From NCBI GenBank assembly GCA_963930645.1, contig OZ005648.1, forward strand, positions 103,050,667 through 103,114,666: a stretch of DNA of 64,000 nucleotides, written 5' to 3'. How positions within the stretch are numbered: position 1 is the stretch's first letter; every line of letters begins with the position of its first letter. The notes beneath the pieces were generated by a model that worked only from the letters and a program-made list of their open reading frames with translations, ran no database searches and had not been told where the DNA came from. This document shows positions 43,611 through 56,494 of this stretch, one piece after another. Source of the DNA: Salticus scenicus. Lineage: Eukaryota; Arthropoda; Arachnida; Araneae; Salticidae. The position numbers and the translations under genes are program-made.

Positions 43611-43890
43611 CATATTCAAAACCTCAGAAGTTGAGAGATAACAACGCCACCTGTTGGCTAATATAATATTTACTCAAATTAGGTTTATATATTCTTTTTT
43701 TTTTTAAATAGCTATCTCAAAATTCGCCTTTTCTTTAGCGTAATCTTGTAGGTCTATCTTGTAGTACAGATCTATCCTGAAGGATATATATAATCTAATA
43801 TATATCCTTCTCGTATGTCGAGGAAATTTCAGTATAATAAAGTCACTTGACGGCTGATGTTCCCCAAATTTGAAAGACATCATTTTATGG

Positions 43891-44776
43891 TTAACCGTTT
43901 GCACTCGAACGTCGCCTCTCAGGTGACATTCGATTCATTACTTCAACTCGAACGGAGCTCGAGAGCGCCAGGACCAATTAAGTTACTATATATCTTATAT
44001 CCACCAATAATGTTCTACAACTAAAAGTGCGATAACAGGTGCATACTTCGCTAAGAAAGAGACTCCACCCACACTTTTTACTAAGTGCCTTTGGGCGTTT
44101 CTTGCCTTGGTCATTAATAAATGACCAAGGCATTAATAAATGACCAAGAATGCTTTGCAAAATATCACATGATGGAAAATTATAAATAACAATATTCATA
44201 TATAATGCTTGTAATATGTAAATATACATCAAATATAGAAATAAAATGTTTATATTTAAAATTCTTATGTTTCATATTTTGCATTTTTTATTAAAACTAT
44301 TGTCGGGTAGCTCATTACGCTTACTAAAAGAAGATTCGAATGCAAAAGGTTAATTTTCCATCTCATTTCAGGCCCGCACATTTGGAAAATACAAAGTGAT
44401 CGACATAAAAGAGGCCACTGACAAAAAAGAAAGCGCAACCTTCGTAAAAAAAGCATCATGCTAGCCTTTTATTACGCGGCCAGCATAACATAAGAATAGC
44501 CAGATCTTATATTAATTTGGATTAGATTTAGCTAGACAAGCTAAACAGCGGAAACTACGAACCCTGCTGTACTTCTATATTTTTGAATAGATCTCTTACA
44601 CAATTCTAATTCTGTTCTCATGCCACTCCGTTTTAAGAAGCATTTTCTAGTACGAAAAATTATTCCATGAGTACTGGAAAAATTATGAAGGTTTATATGC
44701 GGATCACCAAATATCTGGAAAATAGCTTCGAGTTGCTGATATACCCGTGAGAAAAAAGCTCGAGTGCAAACGGTTA
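43891..44776. mobile_element. TTAA-flanked element R (piggyBac-type, ~0.9 kb)
   Basis: TTAACCGTTTGCACTCGAACG at the left and CTCGAGTGCAAACGGTTAA at the right. An internal variant of the same end, CGAATGCAAAAGGTTAA (44337-44354), suggests a second, shorter or nested element. Minus-strand frames of 84 and 64 codons (43978-44232, 44265-44459) lie inside but have no piggyBac motif I can recognise. The words ATTAATAAATGACCAAG are directly repeated at 44113-44150. Confidence 0.65.
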
Positions 44777-45553
44777 AGTTGAAATTAAATATGTAGATGT
44801 ATATTTATGAATTTATCTGCATTATTTCTTGATTGAGAGCTGCCATGAAATTTCTGTCTGCTATAGATCAAGTGCCTGTGCGTGTGACACAAAGACACAT
44901 AGAAACAAATACATACAGACCGATATATTCCTCGACCACATTTCATGAAACCATGGAAGAATCTGCGGAAGTGCTAACTCAACGAGTTCAATGCTAAAAT
45001 AGGGGTGACAGTCATCTGAATCAGAGAAAATGAGCAATAACAGAGCGCGAAATTATTGGATGATTTCCAAATTTCAAGCTGTCGGTCAAGCTCACATCCC
45101 TGCAACATTTTGGACGCGTCCTCTCTGCTAGTTTTAGGACATGTGTCTGCACTGTACAAACATGTATTATCTAAAAATGATTAAATCCTACTCAGTACAT
45201 CTTAAAATGCTTAAATTCCTCTAAAATCTGAAAACATTTACCGTCGTAAATATTTAAGAATGCAATCTTTTTTGTATGCATAGAGAAAAAAATACAAATA
45301 TGAATGAATCCTTATAAACAAATTACATGAATATTCAAAAATGAAATAAACTAAAACATTAATATTTAATTTTAAATATTTATGTTAGAGGTTTTATACA
45401 ATAGTAATTTGTAGACAGGATATTTAAAAATGCTGTGACTGTATTTGCTTTTATAAAGAGAAAATAATTATGATTGAAAATGCATTTTTTTCTTTTATTG
45501 AATTATGCAAAACCTATAAAACATATAATAATGAAAATAAAATACGAGGTTAC

Positions 45554-45600
<47 letters not shown>

Positions 45601-46671
45601 AATTATAATGATTTATTAATTCAATTAAGTATTATCAATGATATATAAAGTAAAATCTAGTGTGATTAATTTTATATTTTTATTTGAATAATAAAGACTC
45701 ATGTGATATAAGATTGAAATCAAAGATTATCAATAAGTGACATGAATTTGAAGTTACATAGGCACATTACATGAATATGTATTGTCTGCAATTGCTGAAT
45801 TTAAAGATTTTCATGTGGATTAAATAAAAGTTATATCTATTAGTAATGTCTAAGGCAAAGTCCATAGTATTAAAATAAATAATAATAATAATAATAATTA
45901 TATGTATATATATATATATATATCAGAATTCGGGATCACTAAATAGTCACCATTATAAGAAATAAAGTTTACAGTTTTCCGTACAACAATTTTATCTTGA
46001 ATGTAATTGGAATGGAAAGAAATTTTATCTTCTCGAAGATACATTTTGTAAATTACATTTTAAACAATATTTTTATAGCTTTTTAAATTAAATATCATAT
46101 ACATTTCTTTAACTTTACTAATTAATAAATACTGGCTTTCATAAAACTAAATATTTTGCTATTACATAGGGATTTAAATATTACTCATTGTCTGGGTGGT
46201 TACTGCTAAAAAAAATTTAGATAATATATTTCCCTACCCATTGTAAGCTGACGCAAAAGAAATAGCCTGTTAGAAACAGATATTTTTTATTGAGTTTCAA
46301 AAACTAAACAAATAAATAAATAAAATTGTGCAAAAAACAACCGTAAAACTCTTATAGTAACTTTTATATGTGATTACAATTACTATTATATTGATACTTT
46401 ATTAATTATAAAAAGAATAAATAACTTTTTATGCGGGTGTAATATTCCCAATAAAAAATTATAACTGACACTAAGTGGCAACTGCACAAAAATAAATAAA
46501 TAAAATAAAATAAAGATAAATCAAAAATGAAATGCAAAACAGTTGTAAGGATATAACACGTTATTTGATAGAAATATATGTAATTGGGTAAATAAATTCG
46601 CCGCAGTTCCATCATCAAACATGCTCAATATTTAAACATGTAAACTTCTTCATACACTATAAAATTAATGA
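44777..46671. other. AT-rich DNA without gene; (TA)n 45558-45597
   Basis: No gene recognised. (TA)n at 45558-45597 and 45902-45922; (AAT)n near 45879-45898. Confidence 0.5.
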
Positions 46672-46790
46672 TAGCCCTACCTATTTCGAAAGAACGTGAC
46701 CTTTCTTCTTCAGCGGCCGAAACACGTGCTACGGACTTGTAGGCAAAAGCAAGACTGAAAGCAGGGCGAAGACCAAAGAGGCAGGAGTAA
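46672..46790. mobile_element. Element N, partial copy
   Basis: CTATTTCGAAAGAACGTGAC, CTTTCTTCTTCAGCGG, AACACGTGCT and GTAGGCAAAAGCAAGACTGA follow the same order as the inverse of 38950-39055. The other arm is missing. Confidence 0.6.
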
Positions 46791-46818
46791 CACAACCAAC
46801 CAAATATCAATGTACACA

Positions 46819-46972
46819 TAGTTGCCAACTTCGTACCTTTTGCTTAATGGAAAATTTAATAGAAATATTTATTTTATTTAAACAGTGAACTGTAACGGTC
46901 TTCACCGATAAATTAAAATAAGAAATTTTATTAAAGTTATCCGGCAGCCGAAAGATGCTAAGTTAGCAACTA
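46819..46972. mobile_element. MITE family B copy 2
   Basis: TAGTTGCCAACTTCG and the inverse GCTAAGTTAGCAACTA, with GAACTGTAACGG in the centre as in the copy at 16268-16621. TGTACAC occurs on each side (46811-46817 and 46977-46983), consistent with a target duplication a few bases outside the recognisable ends. Confidence 0.75.
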
Positions 46973-46984
46973 TAAGTGTACACC

Positions 46985-46987
<3 letters not shown>

Positions 46988-47017
<30 letters not shown>
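46988..47017. repeat. Poly(T) tract
   Basis: Run of about 29 T. Confidence 0.9.
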
Positions 47018-47215
47018 CTTTTGTAAACGAGGTAATTGTTTCTAATCGGCAATTTGTAAATAGTACTGTCCTATTTCTGATTAGCTCTAAAATTGTCTTT
47101 ATGTTTGTGTCCTTTAGCCTATATATATATATATATCCCCATTTGCAGTGCTGAATTTATATTCAGGATATCGCACCCCGTTAGTCTTTACTCTTATGCA
47201 GAGAAAGATGCGTGA

Positions 47216-47445
47216 TTAACCCTTTCAGTAGCAGTTTTCCCGCTGATGGAACACCTAATTTTAATTCTCAAGTGCAAAAACTCATCCCGGAAATTTTTTA
47301 GCAAAAATTTACATTTATAACATAGCAGAAAAGGCCCTTTTTTAAACGCGAAAATTTAAAATTTCTTATATTTTAATTATATTCGTAAATTCCGGTGGCG
47401 GTGTAATTTAAATGATCCTAATTACCTTGCTCTGCAAAGGGTTAA
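47216..47445. mobile_element. piggyBac-type MITE, family G copy inside the composite
   Basis: TTAACCCTTTCAGTAGCAG to TCTGCAAAGGGTTAA; interior matches 28494-28723 in inverse orientation. Confidence 0.8.
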
Positions 47446-47649
47446 AATACTCCGGAATAAATTGAAATGGTGGGATCTATGCAACTTTTACGAGTTTTTG
47501 TTGTCGATAATGTTTACTTATAAAGTGATTTATTTATTTAATTAAATATTATTTGAATTTAATAAGGTTCGAAAATTTCTCGAAAAGGAACAATGCTAAT
47601 TTTTTATTTTTTAAATATTTATGATCAGCTATGTGTCTAAAAGCCATTT

Positions 47650-47788
47650 CAGGGATGGAACACGGGCGCAGAATTCATACCACTACCAATGTAAGAAAAT
47701 TTTCTACCTCTTAAATCGACGATATTATAGGTAGAGAAATTTCTTAAACACATTCCGGTATGAATTCTGCGCCCGTGTTCCATCCCTG
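47650..47788. mobile_element. Young MITE family I, copy 2 (139 bp), with known empty site
   Basis: Perfect 32-bp inverted ends (CAGGGATGGAACACGGGCGC...), flanked by CCATTT (47644-47649, 47789-47794). The uninterrupted paralogous site at 28268-28290 reads, on the opposite strand, GTCTAAAAGCCATTTTTA, with one CCATTT. This shows both the exact boundaries and the 6-bp duplication. Confidence 0.95.
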
Positions 47789-47850
47789 CCATTTTTAAAA
47801 TTAGTTAAGAATTTTTAAAATAAATTAAGTAGTGAACGTTAAAGGGTTAA

Positions 47851-50129
47851 ATCCTTTCTGACAAAATCCTTCGAAGTCGAAGCAAGTACTTTTAGAATCG
47901 GAATTAATAAAATCTCATGTACTAACTTTTATTTTAATTAGACAATTGTATTTTGATTGAATACGTTCCACAATTTTTATGCACTTTCTAGTGACTAAAA
48001 TCCATTGAGTGAGTTCGGAAAGTTTAATGTTTAAGAATCGTAAATTACGCTAGTCTCACTAAGTCACTGATTTTTGAATGTTTGTTTCGCAGGATATGTG
48101 TAAAATATTGAGGATTCTTTCTCTTTCCTTCAATTATTTATTTACCAAAATATGATATATCGTTGATATTTTTTATCACCACATTTTTATTTTATATTTA
48201 CAAATATTATATATTCCTACATGTCTCTTGATATATTTATATATACATATTATTCGCATAATATTCGTGTTCTAATAGTTTAGTTTATAAATAAAATTGG
48301 GTATATATTGTATGTTATAATATCTTTATTGTTTAAAAAGAATTTTTATTTATTTATTTATTTTTTATTGTTTAAAATCATTATTGTTATTAATAATAAA
48401 CTTTAAAATCTTTCATGGTTATTTTAAATAATGTATGCAGAGAAATGACGTAAAATACAATATTGAAATCTACAGAAAATTTTGTAGAGCTTTTTCTAAT
48501 GTTGTTTATAATTGATTGGTGCATTTTAAGTTCATCTTATGAAGCATTTAGCTATTTCACAGTTGCCAAATCTTCCGATTTTGGAGGGAGATTTCCTATC
48601 AGAAATTTTCTACGACACTTTTCCCTTTAGTTAATTATCGAGAAATAATGGCACATTTGTTTTTTTTTTAAATACTGGTGTAAAATCTGATTTAAAAATT
48701 CGAAATGTTTGCAAGAATATTAATTTATGGATAGTCCCTATTTAAAGTGAGAAAATTTCATTATACATTAGGCAATATCACAAAAGAAATTTAATGAATA
48801 GAAAAAATCGTCCATTTTGCCTTTAGAAATTTTTCCACTCATTAGTGTTTTAGTTGAGTGGGAAAATTTGTATCATTGCAATATCTTTTGACAACGAACG
48901 GTGATTCACCACCAAATACTTTCCGTAGACTAGCCATCAAAGTTCTGATTTTCCAGAGATTGGATGGCTTTTTTTCTTCTTCTTTTTTTTCTTTGAAGAA
49001 GTACCACAAAGGTATAAAATAGACTTTGCACCCCAATTTATGAAGAATGAAGTAGGGCAGACAACATCAGTACGTTCGTAGACAAATAAAGGAAAAAGCA
49101 TTGCCCTACTCAGTACTGATTGCAGTTAACACTTGATTTCTGATCACATAATAGATGCTTCACGTTGGATGTCCAATTTAAATACAGTTAAAATTTTGTA
49201 CTTTACTGAAAAAAATTGTGATAAATAGAAATATTTTGCATACCACATTTTATAATTAGGATGTTAAAATTCAATGTTATATAAGAAGCTGTTTTTGCAT
49301 TCACTGAGAAAAATTTCTGTAAATGATATCTATAACCTAAATTGTGGCTCAAGGAGTTCCATGTCATCCTTATAAATTCTAGACTGATTTGAAAGTGAAT
49401 TCTAGAGACCCCTATTTGAATTCTAGAGCGTTTGCCTATATTATAGAGGGCAAAATTATTTAAAAATCTCTGCAAATAAATGCGAATACAAGAAGGGGGT
49501 TTCAGCAACTGTAATCTTGGTTTATGACTCAAGTCTAGAAAATCAAGCAAGAATTTCTCGTAATACAAAAAATTCAGAATATTCAGAATATTGTTTCACC
49601 ATCTAGAAATGTGTAGACTAGAAATTCTCGATTCTTTCGTCTATTCAGTTTATTGGAGTGCCTTATGCGCATAGCTCGGAATTCTATATATTTCTAGTTC
49701 AAGGATTTCGAAAATGACTACTTATTCATTCTAGATGAAGGCGGTATATATTTTTTTTTTCAGTGTGGACACTAGCGGAACTATGTAATTTTACCTAACA
49801 AAATATTTAGTTAAAACAAAAAATATATAAAACAATGCTAAAGGATACTGTTGTAAACGAACTGGTTCACCTTCTTTAATTATATTGGAAAACAGTTTGA
49901 TTTTATTTATTTGATTAATTCCTTTTTATTTATCATTTTCGCCTGTAACATATTAGACATCGCAAATATAATAAATTGAAATAAGTTATAGACAAAATAA
50001 AATCAATTGTTTTCAGAAATTAAAGTAGATTGCAAAATATTATTATTCAGTGATGAATATTTACCTAATTTTAATAATATATTCAAAGGGTAATGAATAT
50101 TATTTATATACGATGAAACGAAATACATT

Positions 50130-50170
<41 letters not shown>

Positions 50171-50197
50171 CATATATCATCTGAATATCTTATTCCT
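47851..50197. other. No gene recognised
   Basis: AT-rich. Minus frames at 48842-49036 and 49203-49568 lack family motifs. The words CTAGA/TTCTAG recur about eight times at 49375-49735. (TA)n at 50133-50166. Confidence 0.45.
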
Positions 50198-50322
50198 CTT
50201 TTTACTTTCTTCTATCTTCAATAGAAGAAAGTATTGGATTCGTAAAAATTTTCGATTTCGGGTTTTTGATGGATTTACACGTTTTGAGAGCTGTAGAACA
50301 CGATTTTACCATTTTTAGAAAA

Positions 50323-50353
<31 letters not shown>

Positions 50354-50960
50354 GTGTGTGTGTGTGACAAAATTTTGTGGCAACTGTATATCTGGAACTA
50401 CTGCACAGAATTTCATACAAATTGGTATGTAGTTGCACCTTGACATAAATTAGTGCCTATCAACTTTTGGTAAAAATCGTCTTACAGGTTGCGTTGCCAT
50501 CCCGCTTTTTCTAAATTTTTAACAGGGTGATATAGGGCAAAAATTTTCAAGATGGGTATCTTTCGAAAGGTCTCGTCAGTACCTTTACAACGAATGGTTG
50601 AACAATAAATCTGTGTTAATTTAAAACAAAGTTATCGATTTTTTTTTTTTACTTTTTACGAAAAGAAACATAGAAAAAAAAATCTTTTTTTTTTTTTTTT
50701 TTTTTTTTTTTTCCCTTAATTTTATCAAACTCCCACGGTTTCCATGTTCTGACAAACTTAAACTAATTTTTGCTTTTTTCCCCTAATTTTGTCAGTCCTA
50801 CGGTTTCCGTGTCTTGACAAACTTAGAATAATTTTCACATTTTACCCAAAATTTTGTCAAAGTCCCACTTTATTTTTTATTTTTTATTTTTTTTCTAATT
50901 CTTACTGAGTGAATTTGTATAGGAAAATATAGAAGAAAGTCTCGTGGTGGCCACAACATA
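50198..50960. repeat. Bounded repeat with hairpin start and internal tandem
   Basis: Starts with the hairpin TTTCTTCTATCTTCAATAGAAGAAAG; the far end repeats ATAGAAGAAAGT followed by GTGGTGGCCAC, a perfect hairpin. Inside are (TGTC)n(TG)n at 50323-50366, two poly(T) runs (50641-50650, 50686-50712) and about two and a half ~75-bp tandem units (50717-50870) sharing TTTTGTCA, CCCACGGTTTCC and TTGACAAACTTA. Probably a non-autonomous mobile element, possibly Helitron-like, but the ends are not diagnostic. Confidence 0.5.
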
Positions 50961-51665
50961 TTAGTTTTACATCGCATTTGTATTAAATAGTATTGAAAAT
51001 CTAATGATAATTGTTTTAATAATAACAGCGTTTTTTAGAATTATATTATTTATTCCCTTCAAAAGAAATGGTATTCTTCGTGTTCTAGAGTATAAAGGGA
51101 TATATAGAATGTTAATCCTAGTAAAATACTTCGTGTTAATTTTCTCATGTATAAAGCTTTTCAACTTCTTTTCTGATTCCTGAAGTGCGAAGATGATGGC
51201 TGTCATTTAGGTAAGGTTAATAATAGAATATCGCTGTCATATAGTTTCCGAAAATGCAACATCTAGAAATATTCTTTATTTTCGTTTATCGAAATAAAAG
51301 AATACTTGATGGAACAAAAACTGTTAGGAGTTTTTCTGAACATGTCAACATCAAATGTAGATAGTCACCATATTCATATATTTATTGAATAAAGTAATAT
51401 GTTGATAAAATAAGAAATTTTTTTTTATTTTCTTTATAAAAGTATTTTCAGTGATATGCATAATAGTTCTTTTAACATAAAATCCCTTTTGAAAAGTGTT
51501 ATAAATGTATTAAATATTTGTTCTAATTTATACACAATTACTAATACTTTTTTTTTTCTCAAAATTTCTATGCTTTTAGCCTTGAAATTTAGGGATTACT
51601 TGCATTGAGTGTAATTCTAATCCTATAGAAATTTTAAAATTGTGAATAGAAAAGTAAAATAACAG

Positions 51666-51716
<51 letters not shown>

Positions 51717-52973
51717 GACATATATCATAATAAATTTTAACATTAAAATTCTAGCAGTTAATAGATACATGCCAATACCAACACAACTAAAATAAAACTG
51801 ATTTTAACACAGTACAAAAACTGTCACAGAAATGCTACGAATCATTTTTAGATCTAATAAGAGACGGAACCAATTTAAATTACTTAAGCCCACATGAGTA
51901 AAAAAGACCGTTATACCAATCGACGGAGAAAACTGATGAAGGAACTCATTAAATATATTAAAAGTGATTCAGGAATTAAGAATCCAGTTAAAAAGTAAGA
52001 AAAATAAAGGACCACAGAAATACTAATCGGTATTAAAAAATGCTTAAAAATAGAAGTATTAACTCATCAGGAAGCATGTATTTCTTTAAAACAGATGGAG
52101 CTGGAAGATTTCGTAAAACAATATAGCTAACAATAGCAGATTTATATTGTTCATGCTTCAATCGAGCAGCAAAACCATTTTGAATGAGAAATGAAATAAA
52201 ATATTAAATCAAACGATCAACGAAACCAGAGAGAAAAATGGGAAAAATCAGAATAACCATATGTAAAGCTTATATATATATATACGTTTATGAATCAAAT
52301 TCTTCACAATGTTCATTATCATTAATTATAAATTCATTATTATAATGAATTCATTATTATTCATCATTTCATTATTATTATCATTACTATTTCATTATTA
52401 TTATCATTATTTCATTATTATTCATCATTCATTATAAATGCTACATATAAATCAAATATGTTTCACTACATATCATTAACAGCATGGGAATTTCCGTTTT
52501 AAAAAGTCCCTATATTTTAATGTCAGATCCAAACAAAAATCGTTTAATTATGGTTACTATTATACATTGTGTAGCAAATATTAAAATTTATTTAAACTTC
52601 AATACTCAACCACCTCTAAATTATGACAGTGTATTGTATGAACATTAATAATTGTGTTTTGAATTATTCTTTATTTAATACAGTCATCTATTTATAGAAA
52701 AAAGTAAGTATTTTATAGAAATAATATTATATATATATATATACATACCGGAAAGTAATGGCGTGTTTGGGTGAAAAAGGGGTGAAAGAAATGGGGTGAA
52801 AGGAAAAAATGTTTTAAAAAATAATGAGAATCCAAATGAAAAAAGTATACAACGCCAATTAGTCTTCGGGGGCTTTCGTTAAATATTGCGTGCTAAATAT
52901 GCATGATTTCTGTTTCTTTTCCTCTTTCCTGAGATATACAATCGCTGAAAGTACAATCTTGTAAGGTAGGTAC
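50961..52973. other. AT-rich DNA without gene; microsatellites
   Basis: (TA)n 51678-51713, TTA/ATT-rich tract 52316-52435, (TA)n 52725-52742. No gene recognised. Confidence 0.5.
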
Positions 52974-53134
52974 GGTATATCGTTAGGATTGAAAATTGTG
53001 TAAAAATCTATGACCGCAAATGTAATTTTAACCATATAAGAACTGAATGTTTTTGGTTAAAGTCTTAAATGGTTAAATTGACGTTTTCGATCAGGAGTTC
53101 TTATACAATTTTCAATCCTAACGATGCGCCCTAC
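52974..53134. mobile_element. Palindromic element
   Basis: ATCGTTAGGATTGAAAATTG on the left is mirrored by CAATTTTCAATCCTAACGAT on the right; an inner pair is TTAACCATATAAGAAC / TCTTAAATGGTTAA. Outer words GTAGG/CCTAC continue the arms. Likely a small MITE. Confidence 0.7.
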
Positions 53135-53350
53135 ATCCATTACAAGTTTTTACGCTGGGTTTTGAATCACCCTGTGTATAAATAGGGTGAAGTGCAATAA
53201 GAGTAACAACCGTTTCGCACAGTTTGAGTTTGACCTCATTTTGCTCACTTGCTATTATACCTACACTTCTGAACCTTTTTAGGATTAAAGCACATATTTA
53301 ACTTTTTGAAACTATGAGCTTTTTTAAAAATTAACAATGAAAAAAATTAA

Positions 53351-53412
<62 letters not shown>

Positions 53413-54067
53413 AAAATTTGTATTTTGTATTTTGTATTTTTTTTTTTTTATCCCTTTGGTATTGAGCGAGTTTAACCTCCATCTACTTTACCCGTATACA
53501 GTACATTAAAATATATGTAAGTAAAAGCCTACTTTTCAGTACGCCTCAACTTGCTCTTAACATTTTAACTAATTTTAAAATGCCAACTAATCCAAAAAAG
53601 AGATCACAATCACTGAAATTTAAAAGACAAATGCTAAAAGCAAAGTAAAAATGTATAAGCGATTCATCTGGAACACTTGCGACAAGTGTAAACAGCCTGG
53701 TTACTTTTGTCCGACATACATAATTCATGGAGTAATTATATCCACGGCTAACAATTCGAAAATCTTAACAAATGTACAGAAATCTGAGTTATATATAGAA
53801 TTTATATATACAAAATGTAGTTCACTTACCCTAATTGTGGAGTTTACTTCACAAGTATAGAATTTAAATATAAGAAAGAAAGGTTCAAACAAACAAATAT
53901 GATGGTTAGTAAGTTCTAATTAAGCATAACATTTGGCTTATAGATTTGGCTTACACCGTGGTTAGTCTTTCTCTACATTATTCTCTATATATAAGTATAT
54001 AAACAAAAAAAGGTAATAATGGACTAATGGCACAAAAAAGTACTTTGTATATACATAAACTATGAAA

Positions 54068-54100
<33 letters not shown>

Positions 54101-54524
54101 ATTTAAAAACTCGAAAAATCTTATTAATGGTTATTTCTTCTTCTTGATGCATGGAAAATGCTCACCTTCTTTTTTTTTATGTTGGTTTTGAATTTTTCCC
54201 TTTTTTAATTTTATTTTCTATAAGCCCCTAAATCCCTAGAAGTTATTAAATCGCTAATAATTTGTTTACGAATGCGTTAATTGTACGTTTAATGAAACAA
54301 ATTCCCAGAAATCATATTGCAGGCCTCCCAGCGGTCCTAAAATTTTACACTCATTTTATTACACCGTCGCCACACATATAAACAAATATTAAAGTTCGTT
54401 GATTTAATAAACTATAACGTCATTTTTCATCTATTTATTTATTTTAATTAAATTTTACTTATTTTGTGTTTATCAGTGTAAATTGAAAAAGAAATTTAAT
54501 TTTTATAAATAAAGTGTCCATGTT
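53135..54524. other. No gene; poly(A)(GA)n 53353-53410, poly(T) 54070-54096
   Basis: AT-rich. GTGATTCAAAACCC and ATCACCCTGTGTATAAATAG at 53150-53190 might be a mariner-type end; not bounded. Opposed frames at 53546-53860 lack motifs. Confidence 0.45.
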
Positions 54525-54712
54525 GGTTACACCAATTAACTGCACGTGAGTCCCAGGACTGTGTTGAGAGGTCTTCCGTTGAGAGGTCTTTCTAAGTGGT
54601 CCTATTCCGTGTTTATGCGTGTTTCGAAGAAGGATTTAAACAATGTCGATCCGCGCAGCCTGGGATCTAAACCGGCACTTCCCATCTACCAGCTTTAAGT
54701 GCCTTTATAAAG
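54525..54712 (-). mobile_element. tRNA-derived SINE, family S copy (minus strand), head truncated
   Basis: Minus strand: AAAGCTGGTAGATGGGAAGT, B-box-like GGTTTAGATCCC, TTCTTCGAAACACGCATAAA, CACTTAGAAAGACCTCT, CCTGGGACTCACGTGCAGTT. Order and words match the other two S copies. The first ~20 bp including the A box are missing. A short direct repeat TTGAGAGGTCTT lies inside at about 54564-54590. Confidence 0.7.
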
Positions 54713-56455
54713 GAAAATCCATGTTTATTAAAAAAAATATTTACATTCATTTTAAACAAAAATTGAAAATGTTAAGTTAATTCTCTTTGAAGAAATACAA
54801 GAAAAAATGGAAAAAGGTAGAGAATTATTTTTTTAAATATGCATATTCAGTTTGATTACATTTAAAATTATAAAAAATACTAAATTTCATTTTAATAAAA
54901 TAATTTTCATTAGATTTAAATATAAACGCGTATATGAAACGCAAATATACATACAAAATTTTGATATCAGACATGACAGTTTTGAAACATTATTTCATTG
55001 CAAAATTTTAAATAGAAAATAGAAAACATGTAAAACTTGCTATTCGAAAAATTTTAAGTGGTTTTTAATTCACTTAAAATATAGCAAAGTAAAGCACAGA
55101 GGCAACACTCAGAATTAATTGAAACACTTATCTTCACGGTTTAATATTTGGACATTTTAATTAAATAAATTTGCGAATGCATTTAAGTGCTCTAAAAATA
55201 ATCTTCCTTGTTATTAAAAGTGGGCGTAAAGCATTTTAAAATATATTAAAGTTACATTTTATTGTTTATCTGGAAAATGGAGAATAATTTTTAATTATGT
55301 CGTATTGAAATGAGTTTATTTATTCATTGGCAAATATTTCAAAACTTATTTTAGAAAAATATTTTAAGTAATTACTTTGCAAATATGTTTATAAGTTGCA
55401 CAACATTTAATTTAGAAACAGTTTAACTATCTTCACAAATATACGTTTTAGTCTAAGAGCGATGAAATCGTGGATATGTAGAATTTTTTAAGATTGTAAC
55501 AGCAAAGAAAAAGAAAACTGATGTAAAATGCATTAATACATAAGGCCATGTATTGTATTTTTCTTATTGTCATGTACAAAAATCGGTCTTACGTCATGTT
55601 ATATATATACCAGGGTTCGTAAGGTCATTATTTTTTCGAAAATAATGAAGTTTTATAGCAAATTTTGTAAAATAATAAGCTTAAAAATTTAAGTAAAAAC
55701 TTTAATGAAGCCTACATATAACTTAATGAAACAAAAACCTTATTTAAAGACTTTATACTTAGATACTTTCGCCGTGCACCCCCACGTCATCTTCAGAGGT
55801 AACCTTTAGAGACGGCGGTCAGGAAGCAAGTGATGTTTTCTTATTTCTTTGGCCCGTCTTCGACTAGGTGGCACCACATGAAGACAATATTTGCCTTGGG
55901 CTCATTGCCATTAGAAGTCTCAGAAATTTTAATAATTTCGATGGTTTACCGAAAAAATTTAATACGAATTCATTTATTTTATGATACCTGAATATATGTA
56001 TTAATATGATTTTCATTTGTCGGAACTTTAAAAAATAAAGAAAGAAAGAAACGCAATCCAGTACTATAAAATACTTTAAATCATTTGATGGTTTCAAAGA
56101 AAACTAAAAACAAAATATTCTTTTACAACTAAAATGAGAAAACGCTCTCAAAAATGGAATTCATAGGATTGATGATAGAAACAACATACATCAAGAAATC
56201 ATTTATATCACTGAAGAAATATTTGAAAAATTATCTTTATAATTATTGTCAAAGTAAACTTTTGCAAATAAAAAAATTATAAGTCATAATAAAAGTTGCT
56301 CTAATTTTCTGAATATCACGCGTGAAGATGATATCATAAATACGGTGATGTATTGAGAAAAAAAAGAAAAAAGAAAATTTTATCTATATTTCCAAAACAA
56401 ATAAAATATTTTAACAGACAAAATTACATCACAGCTTTAACAATGAACTAAAAAA

Positions 56456-56494
<39 letters not shown>

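Larger units (their letters stand above)
47216..47850 (-). mobile_element. TTAA-ended composite, copy 2 (filled site for MITE I)
   Basis: Inverted relative of 28213-28723: TTAACCCTTTCAGTAGC to GTGAACGTTAAAGGGTTAA, with the same G element, the same broken J-like end (CTCCGGAATAAATTGAAATG) and the same AT-rich segment (GCAACTTTTACGAGTTTTTG, TCAGCTATGTGTCTAAAAGC). The extra length is the 139-bp MITE at 47650 plus its 6-bp duplication; the remainder differs by small indels. Confidence 0.8.

Noticed and set aside
49203..49568. 121-codon minus-strand frame
   Set aside because: No recognisable domain, composition similar to random AT-rich translation, no neighbouring coding blocks. Not listed as a gene.
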